A DNA stretch of 5,163 bases from Desulfovibrio sp. (GTDB taxonomy: Bacteria; Desulfobacterota; Desulfovibrionia; Desulfovibrionales; Desulfovibrionaceae), in contig JAQVZK010000184.1 of the NCBI GenBank assembly GCA_028708195.1, positions 1 to 5,163 of the forward strand. The letters run 5' to 3'. Positions within the stretch are counted from its first letter, which is position 1; the number at the start of each line of letters is the position of its first letter. The notes beneath the pieces are model-generated. The model was not told the DNA's origin. It searched no databases and saw only the letters and a program-made list of their open reading frames with translations. Positions 1 through 5,163 of this stretch are shown one piece after another. A program made the position numbers and the translations under genes.

Positions 1-431
1 ATAAGCGCTTCGGCATAAAGCAGGTTGAGCGACATGTCGTCGGGCGCGGTGGTAAGCCCCTGCTCAAGGTAGGGCACGGCTTCTGCCGATTTTCGGCTTA
101 CAAGCCACACGGCACCCTCAAGCCAGACGCCAGCGGGAAGATTGGCAGCGGCCATGAGGGGCGCAATCTGCAAAAGAGCGGCTTCATCCTCATTGTTGAG
201 CGCCTGGGAGTAACGCAAAAAGGCGTAGGTGTTCTTGGCCTCCGGCGAAAGATTTTCTTCGGCTTGGCGCACTTCAACATCGCGCAGGGCGTTGTGCTTG
301 ACGTCCCCTTGCGTGGCGGTATTTTCGGTGGCGGGCTTGGTGCCGGCACAACCGCCGCAGCCAAGAAGGGAAAAGGAGGTGGCGGCGGCCAGTGTCAGGG
401 CGCAAAAGAGCGCGATATGCTTACGTTTCAT
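1..431 (-). CDS. TPR-like lipoprotein, 5' part (runs off window)
   Basis: The gene reads leftward from ATG at 431-429 and stays open to the window edge, giving 143 visible residues. It starts MKRKHIALFCALTL, a basic n-region and hydrophobic core, followed by a lipobox LLGC at residues 22-25, so Cys25 should be lipidated. Gly at +2 gives no inner-membrane retention signal, so outer-membrane sorting is plausible. Residues about 30-60 are a polar linker. From about residue 65 the sequence is helical and repeat-like; the stretch near residues 117-143 (AVPYLEQGLTTAPDDMSLNL, then LYAEAL) has the spacing and small/large residue pattern of a tetratricopeptide repeat. It lies 21 bases after the rpoH stop codon, so the two are probably co-transcribed. 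Only a weak ribosome site (GGA about 11 bases upstream) is visible, which suggests coupling to rpoH translation. The function is unknown; a scaffold or assembly role in the envelope is only a guess. The lipoprotein call is firm, the TPR call moderate. Confidence 0.82.
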   Translation of the reverse strand, partial: MKRKHIALFCALTLAAATSFSLLGCGGCAGTKPATENTATQGDVKHNALRDVEVRQAEENLSPEAKNTYAFLRYSQALNNEDEAALLQIAPLMAAANLPAGVWLEGAVWLVSRKSAEAVPYLEQGLTTAPDDMSLNLLYAEAL

Positions 432-452
432 TGCGGACTTTATCCGTGCTGC

Positions 453-1793
453 TTAGGATTGAATCCAATGATCGGAGAAGTCTTCGATACCACTTTTCAG
501 GTGCTGGCCGATTTTTTCCACCAGTCGCGCCTCCAGCTGACGCACTCGCTCTCTTGTTATATTATACCTTTCGCCTATCTCACGCAAGGTAACCGGCTCG
601 TCAGTAAGCAGCCGGTTGTGCAGGATATACAGCTCTTTTTCATTGAGCTTTGGTATGATTGTCTTGAGCTGTGAGCGCACGAGCCCTGCAATTTCGTCAG
701 TGGCCAGGGTGTCTTCAATGCCGGGGCCAAGGGCGGGCAGAAAGTCCATACGGGTGGCCCCGCCAGTGTCTTCGCCCACCTGGGCGTTGAGAGACATGTC
801 GGTAGAAGCCAGCCGCTGGTCCATCTCGTTGATCTGGTCTTCAGTCACCCCCAGACGTTCAGAGAGCATGGCCGCGTCAGGGTCAAAGCCCTGCATGATG
901 AGTTTTTGCCGCTCGCGGTTCAGGTTGTAGAACAGCTTGCGCTGCACCTGGGTGGTGCCGATTTTGACCATGCGCCAGTTGTCCATAATGAACTTGAGAA
1001 TGTAGGCCTTGATCCAGAAAGAGGCGTAGTAGGAAAACTTGATGCCCTTGTCGGGGTCAAACTTGTTGACCGCGCGCATAAGCCCCACGTTGCCTTCCTG
1101 CACAAGGTCAAGCACGTTCTGCATCCAGCGGCGCTGAAAGTCCATAGCGATGCGCACCACCAGCCGCAAATGCGAAGAAACGAGGCGAAAGGCCGCGTCC
1201 GCGTCGTTATGGTCACGCACGCGCAGGGCCAGCTCGTGTTCCTCATCGGGTTTGAGCATGGGAAACTTGCTCATTTCGCGCAGGTACAAATGCAGGCTGT
1301 CACGCGTGCCCACTGCGGGCAGACGGGAGGAAGAGGGCGCGGGCACGCCGCTGTCCCTGCCTTCGCCGATGGACAACGGCTGTTCTTCCATATCCGCGTC
1401 GAGTTCTGTGGCGCCAAGGTCGTCCTGATCGTCGTGCGACTCGAAGTCCAGATCCTCTTCGTCGTGTTCAGGGGCGGATTCGAGGTCGTCAACGTCCAGA
1501 ACCGGGCCGGTGTGGAGGTTTTCTTCGTCCCGCTCAACGGTTGAAGAAGCTTTTTTCTTTTTGCCGGGCCGCTTTTGTTCTTCTTGAACGCCAGTGGCCT
1601 TACCCCTGGTTTTCACCTCTGAGGGAGCGCTGGTGCCGGTTTTACCGGAGCTCACGCGGGGGTGTTTTTTTTGCGGCCCGTCAAGAATTTCCACAACCCC
1701 AACCGGAGGCGTGTTTTTTTTGCCTTTTTCCGTTTTTGGGGCGGACTTGGCCGTGCTGAGGGCTATCTTGCTATTTTTTTTCATTTTATCCAT
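453..1793 (-). CDS. rpoH: RNA polymerase sigma factor, RpoH (sigma-32) class, with long charged N-terminal extension
   Basis: This 446-residue sigma-70-family protein directs RNA polymerase to promoters, in this class normally heat-shock and chaperone genes. The core begins near residue 163. Region 1.2 ([14 protein letters not shown]) and region 2 ([42 protein letters not shown]) match RpoH. The decisive motif is QRKLFYNLN at 284-292, the RpoH box, absent from RpoD and RpoS. Region 4.2, the helix-turn-helix for the -35 element, is at 401-428 ([20 protein letters not shown]). By a recalled E. coli alignment, the FtsH/SRP-control residues L47, A50 and I54 correspond to Ala198, Ala201 and Val205. 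E. coli RpoH is about 284 residues; the excess is mainly N-terminal: residues 1-85 are Lys-rich, 86-137 strongly Asp/Glu-rich. The chosen start, ATG at 1793, lacks a clear ribosome site; Met4 (GGA four bases upstream) is an alternative, and Met135 would give a more usual size. The lipoprotein gene follows after 21 bases. Confidence 0.92.
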   Translation of the reverse strand: MDKMKKNSKIALSTAKSAPKTEKGKKNTPPVGVVEILDGPQKKHPRVSSGKTGTSAPSEVKTRGKATGVQEEQKRPGKKKKASSTVERDEENLHTGPVLDVDDLESAPEHDEEDLDFESHDDQDDLGATELDADMEEQPLSIGEGRDSGVPAPSSSRLPAVGTRDSLHLYLREMSKFPMLKPDEEHELALRVRDHNDADAAFRLVSSHLRLVVRIAMDFQRRWMQNVLDLVQEGNVGLMRAVNKFDPDKGIKFSYYASFWIKAYILKFIMDNWRMVKIGTTQVQRKLFYNLNRERQKLIMQGFDPDAAMLSERLGVTEDQINEMDQRLASTDMSLNAQVGEDTGGATRMDFLPALGPGIEDTLATDEIAGLVRSQLKTIIPKLNEKELYILHNRLLTDEPVTLREIGERYNITRERVRQLEARLVEKIGQHLKSGIEDFSDHWIQS

Positions 1794-1800
1794 ACTCAGT

Positions 1801-1828
1801 CATTAGCGCTGTGATAAGCGCTGCAATG
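1801..1828 (-). promoter_or_regulatory. Hairpin in the predicted rpoH 5' UTR
   Basis: On the minus strand, CATT then AGCGCT, a six-base loop TATCAC, then AGCGCT and AATG form a ten-pair stem with a two-base GC bulge on the 5' side. It ends eight bases before the annotated rpoH ATG and would occupy almost all of the short 5' UTR expected from the promoter at 1834-1862. Its 3' arm contains another ATG (1803-1801), which opens a five-codon frame MTEYG ending at TAA 1788-1786, one base before rpoH Met4. Such a stem next to the start of a sigma-32 gene could be a thermosensor or ribosome-access control. As DNA, the repeated AGCGCT palindrome could equally be an operator. The pairing is seen in the sequence; the role is inferred. 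Confidence 0.5.
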
Positions 1829-1838
1829 CCTGTATGCT
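1825..1838. repeat. Left arm of a 14-bp perfect inverted repeat
   Basis: AATGCCTGTATGCT here is the exact reverse complement of AGCATACAGGCATT at 2033-2046, 194 bases away. This arm covers the predicted rpoH -10 and transcription start. No target-site duplication is seen outside the arms and the match does not extend in either direction. It may be a duplicated operator, or less likely the end of a small or invertible element. Confidence 0.75.
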
Positions 1839-1862
1839 ATAGTTTTGGTTTGTTCTTTTCAA
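1834..1862 (-). promoter_or_regulatory. Predicted sigma-70-type promoter for rpoH
   Basis: Reading leftward, TTGAAA (1862-1857, five of six to TTGACA) is followed after 17 bases by TAGCAT (1839-1834, four of six to TATAAT). The start point would be near 1827, giving a 5' UTR of about 34 bases. TATAGC, two bases further upstream, is a second possible -10 with 15-base spacing. The -10 lies inside one arm of the 14-bp inverted repeat. This is a visual prediction only. Confidence 0.45.
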
Positions 1863-1868
1863 TATTAT
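1863..1868 (+). promoter_or_regulatory. Possible -10 element for the rightward metH transcript
   Basis: TATTAT matches TATAAT at five of six positions in an AT-rich stretch. The -35 side at 17 bases (TAGTTT) is poor, so it would need an activator or be inactive. A start near 1875 would give a leader of roughly 265 bases before metH that includes the small ORF and its ribosome site. No better rightward promoter was found between 1863 and 1973. Confidence 0.25.
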
Positions 1869-1879
1869 TCAGTACTGAA
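1868..1879. promoter_or_regulatory. 12-bp perfect palindrome, candidate operator
   Basis: TTCAGTACTGAA is its own reverse complement. It sits just upstream of the rpoH -35 (1857-1862) and overlaps the end of the rightward -10 candidate (1863-1868), where one dimeric regulator could touch both transcription directions. No known operator was recognised in it. Confidence 0.4.
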
Positions 1880-1942
1880 AGGGCAACCGCATCCCCTCTG
1901 CCGTGTCTGACCATGTTAAAACCGGTCTGCCCGGCCATACCG

Positions 1943-1977
1943 CCTCAGATTTTCGAATCCTGCGTGGCTTCTGGAGG
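1943..1977 (+). promoter_or_regulatory. Leader stem that can sequester the small-ORF ribosome site
   Basis: CCTC (1943-1946) can pair with GAGG (1974-1977), and AGA (1947-1949) with TCT (1970-1972), with G1973 bulged. This buries most of GGAGG (1973-1977). A competing compact hairpin, GATT-TTCG-AATC (1948-1959), uses part of the same 5' arm and would free the ribosome site. The two folds exclude each other as drawn, the pattern expected of an RNA switch, but no ligand-binding class was recognised. Confidence 0.3.
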
Positions 1978-1982
1978 TTACA

Positions 1983-2144
1983 ATGAGGAGCTTTCTTTCT
2001 GAAACGCCCTGTAGCCTTGGGGACGTTTTTACAGCATACAGGCATTACGCGTGGAAAGCAAAGACAGGCTTTGCACAGCGGGGCTCATGCCCGGCAAGAC
2101 TTTCAACTACTGTACTTATGACGGCCAAGAGGCGGCATTCATGA
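1983..2144 (+). CDS. Small ORF (53 aa) overlapping the metH start, possible leader peptide
   Basis: An ATG at 1983 lies five bases after GGAGG (1973-1977), the best ribosome site in the window. The frame runs 53 codons without a stop (begins MRSFLSETPC, ends MTAKRRHS). Its TGA at 2142-2144 overlaps the preferred metH ATG at 2141 in an ATGA junction, the usual geometry of translational coupling. The peptide has two Cys and one Trp, is basic at its C-terminus, and shows neither a signal peptide nor a recognised family. It has no Met run of the kind expected for a classic attenuation peptide. Third-position GC is only about half, unlike the GC-rich third positions of metH, so it may serve as a leader rather than make a selected protein. 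The terminator-like hairpin and the right 14-bp repeat arm lie inside it. If it is translated, transcription must start upstream of about 1973. Confidence 0.38.
   Translation: MRSFLSETPCSLGDVFTAYRHYAWKAKTGFAQRGSCPARLSTTVLMTAKRRHS
2002..2030 (+). terminator. Terminator-like hairpin in the metH leader (possible attenuator)
   Basis: AAACG (2002-2006) plus CCC (2007-2009) can pair with GGG (2020-2022) plus CGTTT (2024-2028), with A2023 bulged and a GU pair closing an eight-base loop. Five T follow the stem's CG (2026-2030), though three are in the stem, leaving a short tail. It lies inside codons 7-16 of the small ORF, so ribosomes on that ORF would disrupt it. Attenuation is inferred; the weak tail is the main objection. 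Confidence 0.28.
2033..2046. repeat. Right arm of a 14-bp perfect inverted repeat
   Basis: AGCATACAGGCATT repeats the element at 1825-1838 in opposite orientation. This copy falls about 95 bases before the metH start, inside the proposed small ORF, and is oriented toward metH just as the other copy is oriented toward rpoH. A shared regulator acting on both directions would explain the symmetry. No good -35 is present at proper spacing upstream of this copy. Confidence 0.75.
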
Positions 2145-4549
2145 CATTCAGACGAGCGCTCGGCACGAGGCGTCCTCTTTTGCTTGACGGGGCTATGGGC
2201 ACCATGCTCCAGGCTTCTGGCCTTCCCGCTGGCACAAGTCCCGAAGAGTTTTGCATGGAAAACCCCGATATTCTGCGGGGCATCCATGCTTCCTACCTCA
2301 AGGCGGGAGTCGATATTGTAACCTCCTGCACTTTTGGCGGAAACGTCTACAAGTTGCCAGAGGGGCTGGATGTTTTTGCTTTCAACCAGCGCATGGCCGC
2401 CGTTGCCCGCGCTGCCTCTGCCGATGTGCCGCGCCCTCAGGACCGTCCGGTTTTTGTGGCGGGCAACGTGGGCCCCACCGGTCACTTTATCAAGCCCTTG
2501 GGGCCAGCGGAACCCCGCGAGCTTATTGAGGCATTCGCCCTGCAGATTCGCGGTCTTGTCGCCGGAGGCGTGGACCTTATCTTTATTGAAACCCAGTTTG
2601 ACCTGGCCGAGGCCAGAGCGGCGGTGGTGGCCGCCAGGCAGGAATGTGACCTGCCCGTCATGGTTTCAATGACATTTGAGCACGGCGTCAGCCTCACAGG
2701 TTCCACCCCTGCCATCTTTGCCGAAACCATGCAGAATATGGGCGTGGATGTGGTGGGAACCAACTGCAGCCTTGGGCCAGAGCAGATGCAGCCGGTTGTG
2801 GCCGAACTTCTGGGCGTCTGCGCCTGCCCCGTCATGGCTGAGCCCAACGCGGGCCTGCCCGAACTGCGCGGTACGCAAACAGTCTTTCCCTTGGGGCCGG
2901 AGGGTTTTGCCCAAAAAACCGCGCCCTTCGCGCATATGGGCGCGCAGGTGCTTGGCGGCTGCTGTGGCACCACCCCCGACCATCTGGCGGCATTGTCGCA
3001 GGCCGTGCGCGGCCTTGGCGAAATTTGCGCGCCCAAGGTTGAGCGCAGGGGCGTTTGCCTCACAAGCCGCTCGCAGATGGTGCGCATAGGCCAGGGGCAT
3101 CCCCTTGCCATCATTGGCGAGCGTATCAATCCCACGGGTAAAAAACAGCTTACGCTGGAGCTGCAGGAAGGCCGTTTTGACACGGCCATGCAATTTGCCG
3201 ACGCCCAGTTGGAGGCCGGAGCAACAGTCCTTGACGTGAACGTGGGCACGCCGCTGGTAGACGAAACCACGCTTTTGCCCGAACTGGTTCAGAGTCTTGT
3301 GGGGCGGCTTACTGTGCCGCTTTCTGTGGATTCGTCCAATGCCCAGGCCATTGCCAATGCGCTTCCGTATTGCCCCGGTTCTTTTCTCGTGAACTCCATC
3401 AGCGGCGAAGCCGGGCGTATGGAGCTTTTGGGGCCGCTCTGCCGCGACTACGGCGCGCCGTTCATTTTGCTGCCCATTGAGGGCGCGACCCTGCCCGAAA
3501 AGGCCGCAGACCGCATTCGCACGGTAGAGAGCCTGATTGCGCGCGCCGAGCAACTGGGCATTCCGCGTCGCCTCATGATGGTGGATATTCTTGCTCTGGC
3601 GGTGTCATCAAGCCCGGACGGCGCACGCCAGTGTCTTGAGATGACGCGCTGGTGCGCAAGCCAGGGGCTGCCCACCACACTGGGGCTTTCCAACCTTTCA
3701 TTCGGCCTGCCCGCGCGCGACCTGCTCAATGCCACTTTTCTGGCTTTCGCTGCCGGGGCTGGCCTTTCATCCTGCATCGCCAATCCTTCGGCCCAGCGCC
3801 TGCGTGAGGCGGCCGACGCCCTCAAGGTTCTGGGCGAACACGACCCCCACGCGGCTTCGTTTATTTCGGGCTACGCAGGCTGGAAACCCGGTGAAGGCAG
3901 CGTGCTGCAGCGCCAGGGCGGCGGAGGGGCGGCCAAAACTTTGGGCGACGCCGTGCTCAACGGCGACAGGGAAAATGTGCTGTCGCTGCTGGAGGCCGAG
4001 CTGAAAAGCGGGGCAGAGCCTTTCAGTCTTGTGCAGAAAGTGCTTATCCCGGCCATTACCGAGGTTGGCGCGCGCTATGAACGGCGTGAATATTTTCTGC
4101 CCCAGCTTATCCGCGCTGCAGAAACCATGCAGACGGCATTTGCCCATCTGACGCCGCTGCTTGAAGCCGGCCGTGGCCCGGAAAAAAGACCGGTCGTGGT
4201 TATGGCCACGGTTGAAGGCGATATTCATGATATCGGCAAAAATATTGTGTCCCTGCTCTTGGGCAACCACGGGTTTGATGTCATTGACGCAGGCAAGGAC
4301 GTGCCTGCCGAAGATATCGTGGCTTGCGCCCTCAAGCACAAAGCGGGTATTATCGGTTTGTCGGCCTTGATGACCACCACAATGGTTCGTATGGAAGACA
4401 CCATACAACTGGTCAAAGAAAAGGGGCTGTCCATCAAGGTTATGGTGGGCGGCGCGGCCGTCACCCAGGCCTTCGCCGACTCCATCGGCGCAGACGCGTA
4501 CAGCGCTGATGCCGTGGGAGCGGTGCGGGCTGCCAAAAGTTTTATGTAG
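2141..4549 (+). CDS. metH: Cobalamin-dependent methionine synthase, short form without reactivation domain
   Basis: This 802-residue cytoplasmic enzyme should transfer the methyl group of 5-methyltetrahydrofolate through cobalamin to homocysteine, giving methionine. Domains in order: homocysteine-binding barrel about 1-300 (DGAMGT at 16-21; zinc ligands Cys209 in GTNCS and Cys274/Cys275 in GGCCGTTP); pterin-binding barrel about 320-575 (GERINPTGKK 326-335, LDVNVG 364-369, SVDSS 395-399); helical cap about 598-680 (YFLPQLIRAAETM); cobalamin-binding Rossmann domain about 684-802 with DIHDIG, where His696 is the lower axial ligand. It ends after this domain, so the AdoMet-binding reactivation domain of E. 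coli MetH (about 1,227 residues) is absent. The start at 2141 puts MTFRRAL directly before the first barrel strand and has AGAGG eight bases upstream; GTG at 2051 would add 30 residues unlike the family. ATGA overlap with the small ORF suggests coupling. The thioredoxin-like gene follows after 115 bases. Confidence 0.95.
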   Translation: MTFRRALGTRRPLLLDGAMGTMLQASGLPAGTSPEEFCMENPDILRGIHASYLKAGVDIVTSCTFGGNVYKLPEGLDVFAFNQRMAAVARAASADVPRPQDRPVFVAGNVGPTGHFIKPLGPAEPRELIEAFALQIRGLVAGGVDLIFIETQFDLAEARAAVVAARQECDLPVMVSMTFEHGVSLTGSTPAIFAETMQNMGVDVVGTNCSLGPEQMQPVVAELLGVCACPVMAEPNAGLPELRGTQTVFPLGPEGFAQKTAPFAHMGAQVLGGCCGTTPDHLAALSQAVRGLGEICAPKVERRGVCLTSRSQMVRIGQGHPLAIIGERINPTGKKQLTLELQEGRFDTAMQFADAQLEAGATVLDVNVGTPLVDETTLLPELVQSLVGRLTVPLSVDSSNAQAIANALPYCPGSFLVNSISGEAGRMELLGPLCRDYGAPFILLPIEGATLPEKAADRIRTVESLIARAEQLGIPRRLMMVDILALAVSSSPDGARQCLEMTRWCASQGLPTTLGLSNLSFGLPARDLLNATFLAFAAGAGLSSCIANPSAQRLREAADALKVLGEHDPHAASFISGYAGWKPGEGSVLQRQGGGGAAKTLGDAVLNGDRENVLSLLEAELKSGAEPFSLVQKVLIPAITEVGARYERREYFLPQLIRAAETMQTAFAHLTPLLEAGRGPEKRPVVVMATVEGDIHDIGKNIVSLLLGNHGFDVIDAGKDVPAEDIVACALKHKAGIIGLSALMTTTMVRMEDTIQLVKEKGLSIKVMVGGAAVTQAFADSIGADAYSADAVGAVRAAKSFM

Positions 4550-4664
4550 ACTGACTTGGTGCGTGGGAGTAGTCATGCCGTACCTCCACGTGCTGGCATG
4601 GGCGGCATGTAACCGTTCACGTAATAAATGGGTTTGCAGCTCACCAAGGTAGTAAAGGTCGTAT
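4550..4664 (+). other. Non-coding gap with nested inverted repeats
   Basis: No credible gene lies between metH and the thioredoxin-like gene. An outer pair CTTGGTG (4555-4561) and CACCAAG (4642-4648) encloses the gap. Inside, CATGCCG (4574-4580) pairs with CGGCATG (4603-4609), and its CATGCC can alternatively pair with GGCATG at 4595-4600. CGTGG (4562-4566) can also pair with CCACG (4586-4590). No T-run follows, so this is not a standard intrinsic terminator. It may be an mRNA-processing or stability structure, or a cis-regulatory RNA for the downstream gene. No convincing promoter was seen. Confidence 0.35.
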
Positions 4665-5135
4665 ATGAAAAAAATCATTCTTCCCCTTTTGCTCTGCCTG
4701 TTGCTGCCATGCGCGGCTTTTGCGGCGTCAGCCACAGCGGTGCCCTCCCTTAATCTTGCTGGGCTCACAGACCTGCTGGCCAAGAACAAGGGCAAGGTCA
4801 TCATGCTCAACTTTTTCGCCACGTGGTGCCCCCCCTGCCAGATTGAAATTCCTGATCTGGTGGCTGTAAACAAGAAGTTTGCGGGCAAGGATGTGCTTAT
4901 TATCAGCCTTTCTGTCGATGAAGACGAAAAGGTTGTGCTGCCCTTCATGAAGAAAATGGGTATGGATTACCCTGTCTATATGACTGGCCGCGACATTACC
5001 AAGGCATTTCAGGTCAGCAGCATCCCGCACAATGTTTTTTACGCCAAGGGCGGGCAGCGGGTGATATCCGAACCGGGTATCGCTGATACCGAGATGATGG
5101 AGATGGTGTTCAACAAGCTGCTTGAGCAAAAATAG
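4665..5135 (+). CDS. Periplasmic thioredoxin-like protein, TlpA/ResA family
   Basis: This 156-residue protein should act as a periplasmic thiol-disulfide oxidoreductase. A signal peptide is evident: MKKIILPLLLCLLLPCAAFA, with a likely cleavage after Ala20 (AFA before AS). The mature part of about 136 residues is a single thioredoxin fold with active site WCPPC at 54-58, preceded by a strand (VIMLNFFAT), and the cis-proline loop at SSIP (Pro121). LLPC at 13-16 resembles a lipobox, so a lipoprotein anchored at Cys16 cannot be excluded. WCPPC is typical of TlpA, ResA and CcmG-type reductants used in cytochrome c maturation or other periplasmic disulfide reduction; which substrate applies here is not shown. 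AAAGG six bases before ATG is a usable ribosome site. It follows metH in the same direction after 115 bases and may be a separate unit or the operon's second gene. The 28 bases after its stop hold no recognised feature. Confidence 0.9.
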   Translation: MKKIILPLLLCLLLPCAAFAASATAVPSLNLAGLTDLLAKNKGKVIMLNFFATWCPPCQIEIPDLVAVNKKFAGKDVLIISLSVDEDEKVVLPFMKKMGMDYPVYMTGRDITKAFQVSSIPHNVFYAKGGQRVISEPGIADTEMMEMVFNKLLEQK

Positions 5136-5163
5136 GCAGAAACGGGAACGGTTTTCATGTTTG

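Noticed and set aside
906..1544. 212-codon plus-strand frame inside rpoH
   Set aside because: It is antisense to well-conserved sigma regions and has no family motif or ribosome site.
1801..1828. CIRCE (HrcA) heat-shock operator or SAH riboswitch fragment
   Set aside because: The half-sites are AGCGCT with a six-base spacer, not TTAGCACTC with nine. AGCGCTGCAA resembles part of an SAH riboswitch, but the remaining conserved pieces are missing.
1811..2002. 63-codon plus-strand frame beginning at GTG in the intergenic region
   Set aside because: It starts upstream of any rightward promoter candidate, lacks a ribosome site and overlaps the control elements.
2058..2074. GCAAAG/CTTTGC hairpin with a five-base loop in the metH leader
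   Set aside because: A six-pair stem without a tail or alternative partner is not enough to claim a regulatory role by itself.
2051..2140. GTG at 2051 as the metH start, adding 30 residues
   Set aside because: The added segment does not resemble the family N-terminus and has no good ribosome site. ATG at 2141 has AGAGG upstream and starts just before the first barrel strand.
1869..2140. Cobalamin riboswitch upstream of metH
   Set aside because: No B12-box-like GCCACTG or other conserved cobalamin-riboswitch segment was found in the leader.
2482..3553. Minus-strand open frames of 262 and 295 codons inside metH
   Set aside because: They mirror the metH codon pattern, contain no motif and have no independent support.
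4592..4608. Sigma-54 promoter-like TGGCAT with GC downstream
   Set aside because: The distance between the GG and GC elements is two bases too short for a functional -24/-12 pair.
3767..4948. 393-codon open frame on the minus strand across metH and the thioredoxin gene
   Set aside because: It is antisense to two clear genes, has low-complexity His/Arg/Gly-rich composition and no recognisable domain. Such shadows are common where GC-rich codons predominate.

Overview
The window looks like a chromosomal segment of a GC-rich, anaerobic delta-proteobacterium, most likely a Desulfovibrio-type sulfate reducer. The basis is the company of genes: an RpoH-class sigma factor with a long charged N-terminal extension, divergent from a short cobalamin-dependent methionine synthase lacking the reactivation domain, followed by a periplasmic TlpA/ResA-type thioredoxin. 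The genus is inferred from gene order and protein character and was not tested by any search.

Layout: positions 1-431 (minus strand) carry the 5' part of a lipoprotein gene with a TPR-like segment, cut by the window edge. It follows closely (21 bases) behind an rpoH-type gene at 453-1793 (minus), so the two are probably one leftward operon. Positions 1794-2140 are a divergent control region. It holds a sigma-70-like promoter for rpoH, a hairpin filling most of the predicted rpoH 5' UTR, a 12-bp perfect palindrome between the two transcription directions, a 14-bp perfect inverted repeat flanking most of the region, and a rightward leader. In that leader a Shine-Dalgarno sequence can be paired into a stem and precedes a 53-codon small ORF, whose stop codon overlaps the methionine synthase start. 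Positions 2141-4549 (plus) encode MetH with homocysteine-, pterin- and cobalamin-binding modules. Positions 4550-4664 are a non-coding gap rich in inverted repeats, and 4665-5135 (plus) encode the secreted thioredoxin-like protein.

The leftward unit makes a heat-shock-type sigma factor plus an envelope lipoprotein. The rightward unit regenerates methionine from homocysteine and supplies a periplasmic dithiol/disulfide protein. No mobile element, CRISPR array, tRNA or rRNA was seen. The protein-coding genes belong to known families; what is unusual lies in the rpoH/metH intergenic region and in the rpoH N-terminal extension with its three A8 tracts. These regulatory readings are structural inferences made by eye.
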